A program made the position numbers and the translations under genes. A stretch of 64,000 nt of DNA, taken from Janthinobacterium lividum (GTDB taxonomy: Bacteria; Pseudomonadota; Gammaproteobacteria; Burkholderiales; Burkholderiaceae_D). The notes under the pieces are model-generated. The model ran no database searches and was not told the origin of the DNA. It worked only from the letters and a program-made list of their open reading frames with translations. Below are positions 10,001 to 18,638 of this stretch, piece by piece; within the stretch, counting starts at the first letter, position 1, and every line of letters starts with the position of its first letter. The stretch lies in the NCBI RefSeq assembly GCF_011601275.1, contig NZ_JAAOLY010000025.1, positions 1-64,000 of the forward strand, given 5' to 3'.

Positions 10001-10244
10001 ACGACATGTACTGCATGCCCTCGACCCCGGTGATGGCCTGCTCGAGCGGCGCCGCCACCGTTTCGGCGATCACCTTGGGATTGGCGCCAGGATAGGCGGC
10101 GCTCACCTGCACGGTCGGCGGCGTTACCGCGGGATACTCGCTGAGCGGCATATGGAAAAAAGCAACGATGCCGGCGAGCACCATCAGGACCGAGAGGACG
10201 ATGGCAAAGATCGGGCGGTCGATGAAGAAACGTGGGAAGGACAT
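7068..10244 (-). CDS. RND multidrug efflux pump, HAE-1 family (MexF/OqxB-like)
   Basis: 1058 residues beginning MSFPRFFIDRPIFA, the canonical start of HAE-1 pumps, with 12 predicted TM segments in two halves and two large periplasmic loops. The TM4 motif GIVVDDAIVVVENVERHI carries the paired aspartates of the proton relay. Loop wording resembles MexF/OqxB/BpeF more than AcrB (my recollection of the family, not an alignment). It exports hydrophobic drugs or metabolites from periplasm or inner membrane through the adjacent channel. Its start overlaps the adaptor stop by 1 nt (TAATG) and its stop overlaps the channel start (ATGA). No regulator gene is adjacent. Confidence 0.93.
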   Translation of the reverse strand: MSFPRFFIDRPIFAIVLSVLMVLAGIVAFFHMPLSEYPAVTPPTVQVSAAYPGANPKVIAETVAAPLEQAITGVEGMQYMSSQSATDGRMTLTVTFAQGTNADMAQIQVQNRVARALPRLPEEVQRQGVVTQKTSPDILMVVHLLSPDKRYDPLYISNYAYLQVRDELSRIPGISDVLVWGAGEYSMRLWLDPNLIAARGLTAGEVIAAVREQNVQVAAGSVGQSPDSSAAFQVTVNTLGRLTDEEQFGDIIIRTGAEGQVTRLRDVARIEMGADAYALRSLLDGEPAVALQIIQSPGANALDVAQAVRDTMQRLEENFPAGLSSRIAYDPTVFVRASLESVATTLLEAIILVVIVVVLFLRNWRASLIPLMAVPVSLIGTFAVMHLMGFSLNTLSLFGLVLSIGIVVDDAIVVVENVERHIENGEEPRQAARRAMDEVTGPIIAITSVLAAVFIPTAFLSGLQGEFYRQFALTIAISTILSAVNSLTLSPALAGLLLQPRKAEAVHDPRSLRGRAERLLRMLGRPFQRAPDAYGNTVRKVVRVSGVALLVYGGLLALTFFGFKAVPPGFVPMQDKYYLVAIAQLPNSSSLDRTDAVAKQMSKIALAEPGVESVVAFPGLSINGFVNVPNAAVMFVMLDPFKARTTPDLTANAIAGRLQAKFAGIPDGFLGVFPPPPVPGLGATGGFKMLVEDRGSAGLDALVQQTHILMTKASESGQVAGLMTSLDVNAPQLEVAIDRTQVKSQGVRLADVFESLQIYLGSLYVNDFNRFGRTYKVTAQADAEYRMQAEAIGRLQVRNAAGDMLPLSSFVTVTPSSGPDRMVHYNGYPSADISGGAMPGVSSGQAVAVMERLAKEVLPEGMSFEWTDLTYQQKLAGDSALFIFPLCVLLAYLILAAQYNSWLLPLAVLMIVPMCLLSAIIGVWLAGGDNNIFVQIGLIVLVGLAAKNAILIVEFARSLEMEGSSALDAVIEACRLRLRPILMTSLAFIAGVVPLVFASGAGSEMRQAMGIAVFAGMLGVTLFGLFLTPVFYVVMRALAVRFERHTPITKTSMDRSTT

Positions 10245-11410
10245 TACGCGGCTCCCGAGGTTTTCGGCACGGCGATGGGCGTGCCGTCGATGCCGGCCGA
10301 CTGCGGCGTCACCTGCATGCCCGGACGCACCAGGCCCTTGACGACGATGCGCTCGCCGGGCTGCAACCCCTGCTCGATCACGCGCAAACCGTCGACCATC
10401 GGGCCAAGCTCGACGGGCCGGAACTCCGTCTTGTCGCCTTTGCCGACCACCAGCACATAGCGGCGCCCCTGGTCCGTGCCTATCGATTGATCGGAAACGA
10501 GCACCCTGGCTTGCTGCGCCCCCGTCTCCAGCCTGACCTTGGCAAACAGGCCGGGCGTGAGTTTTCCATCGGGGTTGTCGACCACGGCGCGGACACGCAC
10601 CGTTCCCGTGCCGCGGTCAGCGGCGTTGGCCAGGAAATCGACACGGCCGTGGCGCGTGTATGTCTTGTCGGTGGCCAATGCCACCATGACCTTGGCCGCC
10701 TGCGCCCCACGCGCGCTGGCGCTGGCCCGGCCGGCGGCGAGCGAGCGCAAATAGGTGCGTTCATCGACATCGAAATAGACGTGCAGGGGATCGATGGAAA
10801 CGATCGTCGTCAGGGGCGTCACGCCGCTGGCGACGTAGTTGCCCTCGGTGACGAGGACTTGGCCGACTCGTCCGCTGATCGGCGCCGTGACGCGCGTGAA
10901 ACCGAGTTCCAGCTGCGCGGCGTCGAGCGCGGCCTTGGCGGCGTCAACCTGTGCCTTGCCAGCATGCAGGGCCGCCGTTGCCACGTCGAGACGGTCGCGC
11001 GCGACGATCTTCGTGGCGAACAGCTGTTCGGCCCGTGCATGCTCGGCCTGCGCCAGCATCGATGCCGCTTCAGCCTCACGCAGGCGCGCCGTGGCGGCAT
11101 GCACCGCCGCCTGGAACACGCGTGGATCGATCACAAAGAGCTTGCTGCCCTTCTCGACAAAGCGGCCTTCCGGCACGCTCACGTCCTGCAGGTAGCCGGC
11201 CACCTGCGGGCGCAACTCAACCCGCTTGACGGCGGTCAGCGAACCGTTGAACTCGACGTAGGGTGTTGCCTGGCGAACGATCACTTCGGCAACGGGAACG
11301 CTGGGCGGCTTGGCCGCAGCGGCAGGCGATGCCGTCTGCTTGCATCCGCTGACGGCAAGCGCGGTGCCCAGCACCACGGTAATCAGGGTTATTGGTGTGA
11401 CTTTCATCAT
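10244..11410 (-). CDS. RND efflux periplasmic adaptor (membrane fusion protein)
   Basis: 388 residues with a lipoprotein signal (TALAVSGC), a split biotinyl-lipoyl domain (LRPQVAGYLQDVSVPEG and TAPISGRVGQVLVTEG), an alpha-hairpin between them and a C-terminal beta-barrel. It bridges the inner-membrane pump and outer-membrane channel of the same operon. Two adjacent ATGs (11408-11410 and 11405-11407) follow AAAGG; I use the first. An in-frame ATG 27 nt upstream lacks a ribosome site. First gene of the operon. Confidence 0.9.
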   Translation of the reverse strand: MMKVTPITLITVVLGTALAVSGCKQTASPAAAAKPPSVPVAEVIVRQATPYVEFNGSLTAVKRVELRPQVAGYLQDVSVPEGRFVEKGSKLFVIDPRVFQAAVHAATARLREAEAASMLAQAEHARAEQLFATKIVARDRLDVATAALHAGKAQVDAAKAALDAAQLELGFTRVTAPISGRVGQVLVTEGNYVASGVTPLTTIVSIDPLHVYFDVDERTYLRSLAAGRASASARGAQAAKVMVALATDKTYTRHGRVDFLANAADRGTGTVRVRAVVDNPDGKLTPGLFAKVRLETGAQQARVLVSDQSIGTDQGRRYVLVVGKGDKTEFRPVELGPMVDGLRVIEQGLQPGERIVVKGLVRPGMQVTPQSAGIDGTPIAVPKTSGAA

Positions 11411-12019
11411 TGTGCCTTTCGCGACTGGAGTCGACATGGTTTTGTTGAGCTGAAACAACTCCCATTGCCTTTATCCGACCTGACACACTTGGAAGGTCAA
11501 GCTTTTTATAAATTTGAGGGCTGTGGCGGAGCGATGTATTGGTGCGCACGGTCATCGCGTCGATATTTCTTTGGCGTGTATGGAGTGGGAAACGCCGCAT
11601 CTGGGCCTGCGCCAGGACAACCCTCCGTGGGCGTGCGGCATAGATATGCACATACTGAAAGAATCACAGATCGAGGGTGGGCGGATCAGGATCAAACCAG
11701 ACAAAATACACAAAAAACAGTGGCAAAGCTGTCGATATCGTCATCACGCCTGAACCTGCCGAAGTGATCGCCCGCGCCCGTGGACTAAAAATCAAGTATG
11801 GGTTGATCAGTCCGTCCGTGCTCCCGCCGCAAAAAGGTGGCGCCTACACGATCGCCTGTCCTGGCGATGACCCCGCCGCGTTCGAGCAGAACTTACGGCA
11901 GTTCATGCCGAGCTGGATGGCCTACGACATGTGAAACGCACCCGCGAATTGCTCGCGGACGGCAAGCGCCAAAGAGATTGCCGCCCTTTTTTCAAGCCAC
12001 GTATTGAAGGAGAAATGCA
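11411..12019. other. Intergenic stretch with one doubtful small reading frame
   Basis: Upstream of the RND operon. A plus-strand frame at 11677-11934 (85 codons, ending SWMAYDM) has a coding-like texture over its last 65 codons (PPQKGGAYTIACPGDD). It lacks a convincing ribosome site and I do not recognise a family. Because a pseudogene follows directly, it may be part of decayed DNA. The RND promoter must lie in the left part of this stretch, but I cannot point to clear -35/-10 boxes. Confidence 0.35.
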
Positions 12020-12130
12020 ATGGCGAAGGTCTGGACACCCATCAACGTCGGATCCTTGTAACTGCCGCATCGGCTTGCTATGGTGCCGACGATACGCAGC
12101 AGCGCAAAGCCCGACGGTAACGGGAAAAAT
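12020..12130 (+). pseudogene. Old Yellow Enzyme family (NemA-like) N-terminal fragment with in-frame stop
   Basis: A strong SD (AAGGAG, 12007-12012) and 7-nt spacer precede ATG at 12020. The frame reads MAKVWTPINVGSL, then TAA at 12059-12061, then LPHRLAMVPTIRSSAKPDG. This matches the start of alkene reductases (pattern LFTPIKVG.L.LPHRL.MAP.TRSRA.PDG), where the stop replaces a usually polar residue. Homology ends after about 36 codons, so the gene is both interrupted and truncated. OYE enzymes are FMN-dependent ene-reductases; this copy cannot make one. Confidence 0.6.
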
Positions 12131-12177
12131 TTCGGCTGACATGACCCAAATATTGAAAATTCGGATATCGCTTACGC

Positions 12178-13428
12178 TCAACCGTGCAGCACAGGGGCTG
12201 CGGTCGCACCGTGCCGCGGCAATTCGACTCGCACTCTTAAAGCGATAACGAGAGCAGCGAACAGCATCACAACGCCAGCAATAATGAAAACGCCCGTGAC
12301 TCCACCAAACCCGAACATAATGCCACCCAATGCAGCGCCGGCAGCTATTGAAGATTGCACCGCAGCGACAACCATGCCACCAGCTGTCTCCGCTTGATCA
12401 GGGACAGCACGGGCTACCCAGTTGGACCAGGCGACAGGTACGCCGCCGAACGCCAGGCCCCACAGAGCGACCAAAAGCATCAGGCCTGTTCCTTGGACTG
12501 GCAGTAGGATCATGCCGAATGCCGCCAAGCCCACCAGCGCAGGCATGAGTACTAAAGTAGCACGCAGGCTACGCTCCATTAGCCAGCCGGCCAGCAGCGT
12601 GCCAACGAAGTTGGCGACACCAAAACCCAGGAGCATCAGAGACAAACCGTTTACATCTATATGGCCAACGCTTTCAAGCGCGGGGCGAATATAGGTGAAC
12701 AATGCATATTGCCCCGTATGGGCAAGTACGCAGCCCAACATCCCGATCCCGATCCCCGGGCGACGGAGCAATCCCAGTACCGATGTGGTGCGCATCATGG
12801 TGCGCGGCGCCATACGGGGCAGCGTGAACAATTGAAACAAAAGTGTTAGCCCTCCGACAGCCGCGGCTGCTATAAATGCACTGCGCCAGCCATATAGCCC
12901 CCCCAGGTAGCTGCCCAACGGTACAGAAACGACCGTCCCGATGGCGATGCCACTGAATATGATGGATAGCGCTCGCGGCACCAACTTTGCCGGCACCAGC
13001 CGCATGGCCACGGCTGCCGCCATGCTCCAAAAGCCGCCTAACGCGACGCCCAGAAGAATGCGCATCACCAGCAATACTGTCAAGCTTGAGGACAACGCCA
13101 CTAGCAGGTTGGAGGCGATCATCAGCACTGTGAAAGCTAACAAGACGACACGCCGGTCAAAATGACGCGTGAGACCTGGCACCGACAGCCCGGCGAACAT
13201 GGCCACGACGGCCGTCACCGTCACTGCCTGACCAGCTAGTGCCTCCGATACGCCAAGGTCGAAGGCCATCGGGGTCAATAGACTGGCTGGCAGGTACTCC
13301 GCCGTCAGTAAACCGAAAACCCCCATTGCCAGTGAAAACACTGCCATCCATGCTGCCGCCGCTGGCTCGACAACAGACACATCTTTCGCGTTGGGCGTTT
13401 GCCCGGTAGCAAAAACATCGTTGTTCAT
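12178..13428 (-). CDS. MFS exporter, NepI-like (purine ribonucleoside efflux family)
   Basis: 416 residues with about 12 TM segments. The wording closely follows E. coli NepI from memory: LLTAEYLPASLLTPMA, LGISEALAGQ-type and MRLVPAKLVPRALS segments, GWRSAF after TM6 and PVAWSNWVARAVPDQAE in the C-half. NepI exports purine ribonucleosides by proton antiport; the substrate here is inferred. The gene is divergent from an AraC regulator with 59 bp between the starts, which suggests direct control by it. The N-terminal 25 residues are a soluble extension. Confidence 0.85.
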   Translation of the reverse strand: MNNDVFATGQTPNAKDVSVVEPAAAAWMAVFSLAMGVFGLLTAEYLPASLLTPMAFDLGVSEALAGQAVTVTAVVAMFAGLSVPGLTRHFDRRVVLLAFTVLMIASNLLVALSSSLTVLLVMRILLGVALGGFWSMAAAVAMRLVPAKLVPRALSIIFSGIAIGTVVSVPLGSYLGGLYGWRSAFIAAAAVGGLTLLFQLFTLPRMAPRTMMRTTSVLGLLRRPGIGIGMLGCVLAHTGQYALFTYIRPALESVGHIDVNGLSLMLLGFGVANFVGTLLAGWLMERSLRATLVLMPALVGLAAFGMILLPVQGTGLMLLVALWGLAFGGVPVAWSNWVARAVPDQAETAGGMVVAAVQSSIAAGAALGGIMFGFGGVTGVFIIAGVVMLFAALVIALRVRVELPRHGATAAPVLHG

Positions 13429-13487
13429 CTCTAAAATCCCTAAAACAATCAGAATCGAAAGTCTAGAGGTAAAATTCAGGATGATCT

Positions 13488-14483
13488 ATGATAGTAAATC
13501 CTGATGTTTTGATCGAAACACCTAAAATGCGCAAGAAAAATCAAATGCCCCTAGCATCTAATCTCGTCAGTGAACTATTGACAGGCATGCGCCTGCGTGG
13601 AGTCCAGTACCGCCGCATTCAGACCGGTCCAGCTTTCGGCATAGGCTTTGAAGACAAGCCAGGCCACGCCTACTTCCACTTCCTGGCCGTTGGCACTGCC
13701 TTCATATGTACGGATGATGGTGAGTTGCACAAGCTGTCCGCCGGTAGCGCGGCGTTCATGCCTCACGGTGGGAGGCATCAGCTTCTATCGGATGCGGGTA
13801 TTGCATTTCAGGACATCGCAAAGTTCGATGCCGCGCCCCTCGGTGAATCCGTTAGCGGAGTGGACACATGTCCCAGTACGCACCCCATGCCCAGTGCGGT
13901 TATTTTTTACGGCTGCATGGAATTCGATCTCGGCGGGATGCAAGGGATCGGCAAACTGATGCCAACCGTCATGGTGGCTGACACGCAAGCGCAAGGCTAT
14001 CCTGGGCTACTGCCTGTTCTTGATTCAATGAAGCGTGAAATCTGCGCCGGCCGTATTGGCTTTGCAGGCATTCTGGCTCGCCTGGCGGAGGTCGCGGCAG
14101 CAATGATCGTGCGCGGCTGGATTGAATGCGGTTGTGAAAACGCTTCTGGCCTCCTCGCCGCATTGCGTGATCCGCGCCTTGCTCGTGCCATATTGGCGCT
14201 GCACCGCCAGCCTGGCCGTGAGTGGACAGTTGCACAGCTGGCTGCGGAGTGTCATATCTCCCGCTCTGTCTTCGCGCGACGCTTTGAAACCACCATCGGA
14301 GTGCCGCCCCTGCGCTATGCCACGGAATTGAGAATGCGTCTTGCCACACAATTGCTCACTCACGAAAGAGTGTCCATCGACGTCGTCGCCCGACGCCTTG
14401 GCTATACATCTCAAGCCGCGTTCAGCCGTGCTTTCAAGCGCGTCATCGGCAAGCCGCCGGGCGCCTGTCGGCAAATGCTTTGA
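13488..14483 (+). CDS. AraC family transcriptional regulator (cupin-type sensor)
   Basis: 331 residues. The N-terminal half is a cupin-like ligand domain of the AraC_binding_2 type (residues about 25-210, PGHAYFHFLAVGTAFI and FMPHGGRHQLL). The C-terminal 100 residues hold two helix-turn-helices (WTVAQLAAECHISRSVFARR and IDVVARRLGYTSQAAFSRAF). AGGA lies about 9 nt upstream of the ATG at 13488; ATGs at codons 14 and 20 are possible alternatives. It likely controls the divergent NepI-like exporter in response to an unknown small molecule. Confidence 0.85.
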   Translation: MIVNPDVLIETPKMRKKNQMPLASNLVSELLTGMRLRGVQYRRIQTGPAFGIGFEDKPGHAYFHFLAVGTAFICTDDGELHKLSAGSAAFMPHGGRHQLLSDAGIAFQDIAKFDAAPLGESVSGVDTCPSTHPMPSAVIFYGCMEFDLGGMQGIGKLMPTVMVADTQAQGYPGLLPVLDSMKREICAGRIGFAGILARLAEVAAAMIVRGWIECGCENASGLLAALRDPRLARAILALHRQPGREWTVAQLAAECHISRSVFARRFETTIGVPPLRYATELRMRLATQLLTHERVSIDVVARRLGYTSQAAFSRAFKRVIGKPPGACRQML

Positions 14484-14540
14484 GGGGAATAGCTTAGGAA
14501 AGCGCTGATCAATCCATTTTTTCAGCGGCATTGGCGCAAA

Positions 14541-14843
14541 GTGGCCAAACAGCACGTCGATCAAGCGCATTTCTGGACGACGCTACCTGCGTCGGAAACC
14601 ATTGGGCCAGCCTACTCTGAGCGGCGCTCCACCCGGGCCATCGACAAATACGCGTCCCAGCTTTCTGCGCTCCTGAAAACCGAGGCGACGCGATCACGCA
14701 AGCAACGGCGCACGCTGAAACAGATCCATGAAGACTTGAAGGAATTGGGATTCGAGGTATCTTACGACAAGGGCGCGGCGTTCGCGAGGACATGGAGAGA
14801 GGGGCAAACTGAGGGGGCAATCCGGCCAGCAAACAAACACTGA
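14541..14843 (+). pseudogene. IS21-family IstA-like transposase fragment
   Basis: A frame of about 100 codons directly after the AraC gene contains LSALLKTEATRSRKQRRTLK and YDKGAAFARTWREGQ, wording I associate with the middle of IS21-type IstA transposases. No start region, catalytic core or IstB partner is present. It is a both-ends-truncated relic. Confidence 0.45.
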
Positions 14844-14884
14844 CGGCGCATATGGTGGAAAAGGTGTTCAAAGCATCAAGCCAG

Positions 14885-15195
14885 CGCACTATATTTGTGG
14901 TGAAGTCGTGCTTCATCGCGGATACTAAAAGAGACTGCAGACGCTTCCTGCGGCGTTCAAGACAGCTCTTGCTCTCGTTAAGACATTGATAAATCCCAGC
15001 CCTAGCCACTTTCAATACGCGGCACATCAGCTCCAGCGCAAATTCCTGCCGATGCTCATTCATGAATCGGTACTTTACTCGGACTCCTTGGCAAAGTACC
15101 GCTCGACTTTTTTTATGAGAGCACGCTCTTCTTCCAATCGGTGCATTTGGGAACGCATTCGCAAAATTTCACTTTTCGCTTCGATCAACCCTGCA
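14885..15195 (-). pseudogene. IS3-family transposase remnant (end of orfA, start of orfB)
   Basis: On the minus strand, 15195-15082 encodes the end of an orfA (LEEERALIKKVERYFAKESE, stop). The overlapping orfB start follows (from about 15078) with EFALELMCRVLKVARAGIYQ, the standard IS3 OrfB N-terminus. Homology ends near 14885, before any DDE residue. No inverted repeats remain recognisable. It is a different IS3 subtype from the element at 52.7 kb. Confidence 0.65.
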
Positions 15196-15560
15196 CTTTA
15201 CTTTTCGTCCTTGGTGGGTATCACGGTCTTGCCTCAGTTGTACAGGCTACCTCACTGTCGGATTCGTGGTGCAGCAGTTGATCCATGTGCCGGAGGCATC
15301 CGAACTGGCCGGGTTGAAGATTTTGGATCGCTTCTAGCTCAAAATTTTCTACATGTGGCGATGCCCGATCTAGCTCCCCATATATTCCTCGTAAAAATTA
15401 GTCGACCTCATCATGCGTTGCCAAAATAACCATTATATCTTCCACTGTGCGTATCGAGTCCGCAATCAATTTCTGGCGCATTTTTGATACGAGCGCCGAG
15501 ATCATCAGAACCGTGCGCTGTTGAATTCGTTTCTACGATGCGGAAGAGCATATTAAGCGT
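15196..15560. other. Intergenic/decayed stretch
   Basis: No supported gene. A short plus-strand frame at 15414-15488 (24 codons, start MRCQNNHYIFHCAYRVRN) is vaguely transposase-like but too short to assign. Confidence 0.4.
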
Positions 15561-15590
15561 CCTGTTCCGTTTGATCCGAAACGGAACAGG
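15561..15590 (-). terminator. Terminator hairpin of the S46 peptidase gene
   Basis: Perfect 12-bp stem (15561-15572 with 15579-15590) and 6-nt loop, 4 nt beyond the peptidase stop codon. A T-tract is lacking, so it may also act on transcripts from the other side. Confidence 0.65.
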
Positions 15591-15594
15591 ACAA

Positions 15595-17748
15595 TTACTC
15601 GGCACCCATTTCTTTCAGCAGATTATCTGCGTGGTCGATGTGTTTCATGTTCCACAGCATGTAGCGCAGGTCGACCTGGATAGAACGGGTGTTGGCCTTG
15701 TTGTAGTCCCAATCGGAAATGATCGAGTCCAAGGTGCCATCGAAGGCCAGGCCGATGAATTCGCCTTTCGAGTTCAGAGCAGCCGAACCGGAGTTGCCGC
15801 CGGTGATGTCCAGGGTAGCCAGGTAGTCGACCGGTACGGTTTTCAGCTTGGGATCGACGAATTTACCGAAGTCCTTGGCTTTGATCGCGGCCAGTTGATT
15901 TGCCGGTGCATTGAATTCGCCCTGGCCCGTGGCTTTGGCAACGACGCCATTGACGGTCGTGAAGGCAGACCAGGTGGTGCCATCGGCGCCATGGTCACGG
16001 CCGGCAACTTTGCCGAAGGTGACGCGCAAGGTGCTGTTGGCGTCAGGATAGACGGCTTGGCCTTTGCTCTTCATGAAGGCGATCTTGGCTTTCATGTAGT
16101 TGGCGTAGGCTTGCTGGATCTTGCCTGCCAGTTCTTCGTCTTCCGCTTCGTTTTTCAGCGAATCCGGATACATGGCGACGGCGGCCTGGATGAAGCTGTC
16201 CTTGCTGGCCTGGAATTCGGCTGGCGTGCGTTTCAGCCATGCTGCGCGCTCTTCCTTGTCGGCCAGCTTGCTGCCCGCATACAGTTTGTCCAAGGCGGCG
16301 GACAGGTCGGCTGGCGACATGCCGTCCTTGATGCCGATGGCGGCGTCAAAGCTGGCGCGGCGCTGTGCTGCCGGTTGCGCGGCGTACTTGGTCAGGCTGT
16401 TCAGCACCAGTGCCTTGTCGACTTTTTCGTCGTAGGTGCGTTCGACCGCCGTGACGCTCGAGGTCAGGCGCGGCAAATCGCGCGTCTGATAGCCGGACTT
16501 GCGTTCCGTATCGGCCTTGGTGCCTTCGTTGGACAGGCGGTACAGGCTGCGTGCCATGTTCAGCAGGCGTGGCTGTGCGTAGCCCAGGAAGAAATCGCGC
16601 TTGGTGTCGGCATCGCGCTCGGCGATCAGCTTTTCCACTTGCTCGATGTCGCCGGCAAATTCCGCCTTGCGCGCAGGATTGGCGTTGACCCAGGTCTTCA
16701 AGGCTTCGTGTTCCGCCGTCTTGCGCGCCAGGAAGTCGCTGCCGGCGTACGAGTCCAGCATGCCTTGGCGGTTCTTGTAGTAATTGTTGACGCCAGCGAC
16801 CTGACCCGCGTATCTCAGATCAACATCCTTGTTGTCCCTGGTTTCGCGCGCGATGATGGCCAGGGTTTCGCCCGACGCTTTCACGAAGGCAGGGTAGTTC
16901 CAGTCAAACGTGTACGCCACTTCCGATGGCAGGCGGTGACGGTTGGTATGGCCAGGATAGCCCAGAACCATCACGAAATCGCCTTCTTTCAAGCCATCCT
17001 TGGCCAATTTCAGTACGTGTTTCGGCTGGTACGGCACGTTGTCCTTGCTGAAGTCGGCAGCCTTGCCATCTTTGCTGACGTAGGCGCGGTAGAAACCGTA
17101 GTCGCCCGTGTGGCGTGGCCACATCCAGTTGTCGGTGTCGCCACCGAAGTCCCCCACACCTCCTGGAGGCGCGTGCACCAGTCGCACGTCGCGGATTTCC
17201 AGTTGCTTGATCAGGTAAAACTCCAGGCCGCCGTAGTAGCTCGATACGGTGCAGCGGAAACCCGCTTCTTTTTCGCATTCGGCGACCAGTTTCTTCTGGT
17301 TTTTCTCGATCGCGTCGATGCGTGCCTTGCCTTGCAGCTTGACCACGTCGGCGGTAATGACCTTGTCGCTGACATTGGTCACGGCCGAGGTGACGAAGAT
17401 GCGGCTGCCTGGGGCGGCCGGCAATTCTTCAGCGAACGTCTTGGCCAGGAAACCGTTGGCCAGCAAATCGCGCTCTTTGGTCGAATTGACCGCCACGCTG
17501 TTGTAGACGCAATGGTGGTTGGTGGCAACCAGGCCTTGCGGCGAGACAAACGAGGCCGAGCAGCCGCCCAGGCTGACGATGGCGCCCATCGGGAACTCGG
17601 TCAGTTTGGTCAGGGAGGTCGGATCGAGTTTCAGTCCGGCTGCTTTCAGTTCCTTGGCTACTTGTGGCAGCTGTTGGGGCATCCACATGCCTTCGTCAGC
17701 GTGTGCGAAGTTGCTCAGGATGGAGAGCGCGATGAGAGATTTTTTCAT
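15595..17748 (-). CDS. S46 family dipeptidyl-peptidase (DPP7/DPP11-like)
   Basis: 717 residues with a signal peptide (residues 1-17, ending FAHA, then DEGMWMP as in S46 enzymes). The chymotrypsin-fold halves flank a helical insert. The catalytic His is in LVATNHHCVYN (His79), the Asp in GGDTDNWMWPRHTGDY and the Ser in ITGGNSGSAALN, all in the expected order and spacing. S46 enzymes release dipeptides from N-termini in the periplasm; DPP7 versus DPP11 specificity is not decided here. The gene is monocistronic with its own hairpin terminator. Length is normal for the family. Confidence 0.93.
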   Translation of the reverse strand: MKKSLIALSILSNFAHADEGMWMPQQLPQVAKELKAAGLKLDPTSLTKLTEFPMGAIVSLGGCSASFVSPQGLVATNHHCVYNSVAVNSTKERDLLANGFLAKTFAEELPAAPGSRIFVTSAVTNVSDKVITADVVKLQGKARIDAIEKNQKKLVAECEKEAGFRCTVSSYYGGLEFYLIKQLEIRDVRLVHAPPGGVGDFGGDTDNWMWPRHTGDYGFYRAYVSKDGKAADFSKDNVPYQPKHVLKLAKDGLKEGDFVMVLGYPGHTNRHRLPSEVAYTFDWNYPAFVKASGETLAIIARETRDNKDVDLRYAGQVAGVNNYYKNRQGMLDSYAGSDFLARKTAEHEALKTWVNANPARKAEFAGDIEQVEKLIAERDADTKRDFFLGYAQPRLLNMARSLYRLSNEGTKADTERKSGYQTRDLPRLTSSVTAVERTYDEKVDKALVLNSLTKYAAQPAAQRRASFDAAIGIKDGMSPADLSAALDKLYAGSKLADKEERAAWLKRTPAEFQASKDSFIQAAVAMYPDSLKNEAEDEELAGKIQQAYANYMKAKIAFMKSKGQAVYPDANSTLRVTFGKVAGRDHGADGTTWSAFTTVNGVVAKATGQGEFNAPANQLAAIKAKDFGKFVDPKLKTVPVDYLATLDITGGNSGSAALNSKGEFIGLAFDGTLDSIISDWDYNKANTRSIQVDLRYMLWNMKHIDHADNLLKEMGAE

Positions 17749-18638
17749 TCAAGTTCTATTTTTAAGATGGTGGGAAGTCAGCATCAACCTATGCGTCCAG
17801 TGATCCGCCAATATTCTCAGCAGGCACCATGAGGGGGCACCAACCGAATTTGGACCAAACAACTACACTTTACGCGGCTTGTCGGTACAACTATTTCCAG
17901 CGGTGAAATAATATGATCTACACGAAAACAATCGGATACATATCACGCAATTTCTGCAATACATACCGCCATCATCCCGGCGGACTGCACTACTAGCAGA
18001 TTGTCCGAAATGCCATTTTGATAAAACATCGGTTCACGCGATCAAAAAATGGAGTAAGAATCCAGAGCAATCAATAGCATTTCGACGGATTTTGCGGCAA
18101 ACACCTCAATTTGCAAATAGGAATAGTCCTAAAAGCCATCTTCTGCGACCAACGAGCCTGTTGCATAAATTGTGCAATCCTTGCATATGAAGCAATTCAT
18201 GACACTCAGGAATTTTCCATGCCAGAGAAGCAATACTCCCCCTTTAACAACATTAGATTCGAAATTTAGGACCAGTCCTATACGTGATGCATTAGGCAGG
18301 AGCTATATTTGAATATTATATTCATATATATAGTATTTATTTTGAATATAAATAATGGCAAAAAACAATACGCTTTCGACATTTAATCTGGATTATTGTT
18401 TTTTTTATTTTCTATTGAGTATTGCAACCCGGAAATTTTGCATTTTTTACTATGCGGATGAATATATTATTTTATTTATTTATTTCTATAAATTTCCGGA
18501 TGTTTTTATGGGTGATTTTTGTAATTCATCGAAGCATGCAAATTCACATATTCTCCGCAAATACATGATTTTAGATTATTTTGGTTGGCGTAATAAATAT
18601 CGTCGAATTATTTCTCCGAAAAATATTAAGGAATTTTA
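17749..18638. other. Long AT-rich intergenic stretch
   Basis: 890 bp between divergent peptidase genes, becoming very AT-rich after about 18280. A perfect 7-1-7 palindrome sits at 18310-18324 (TGAATATTATATTCA), a geometry like Fur-type operators, though AT-rich DNA makes this weak. At 18150-18270 a segment with TGTTGCATAA (18159-18168) and a short frame MPEKQYSPFNNIRFEI could be an IS end. A 94-codon frame at 18355-18639 is composed almost only of AT-rich codons and I do not regard it as a gene. Confidence 0.45.

Noticed and set aside
18310..18324. 7-1-7 palindrome as a Fur box before the S9A gene
   Set aside because: 11 of 15 positions fit, but the surrounding DNA is so AT-rich that such palindromes are expected by chance, and a peptidase is not an obvious iron-regulated gene.
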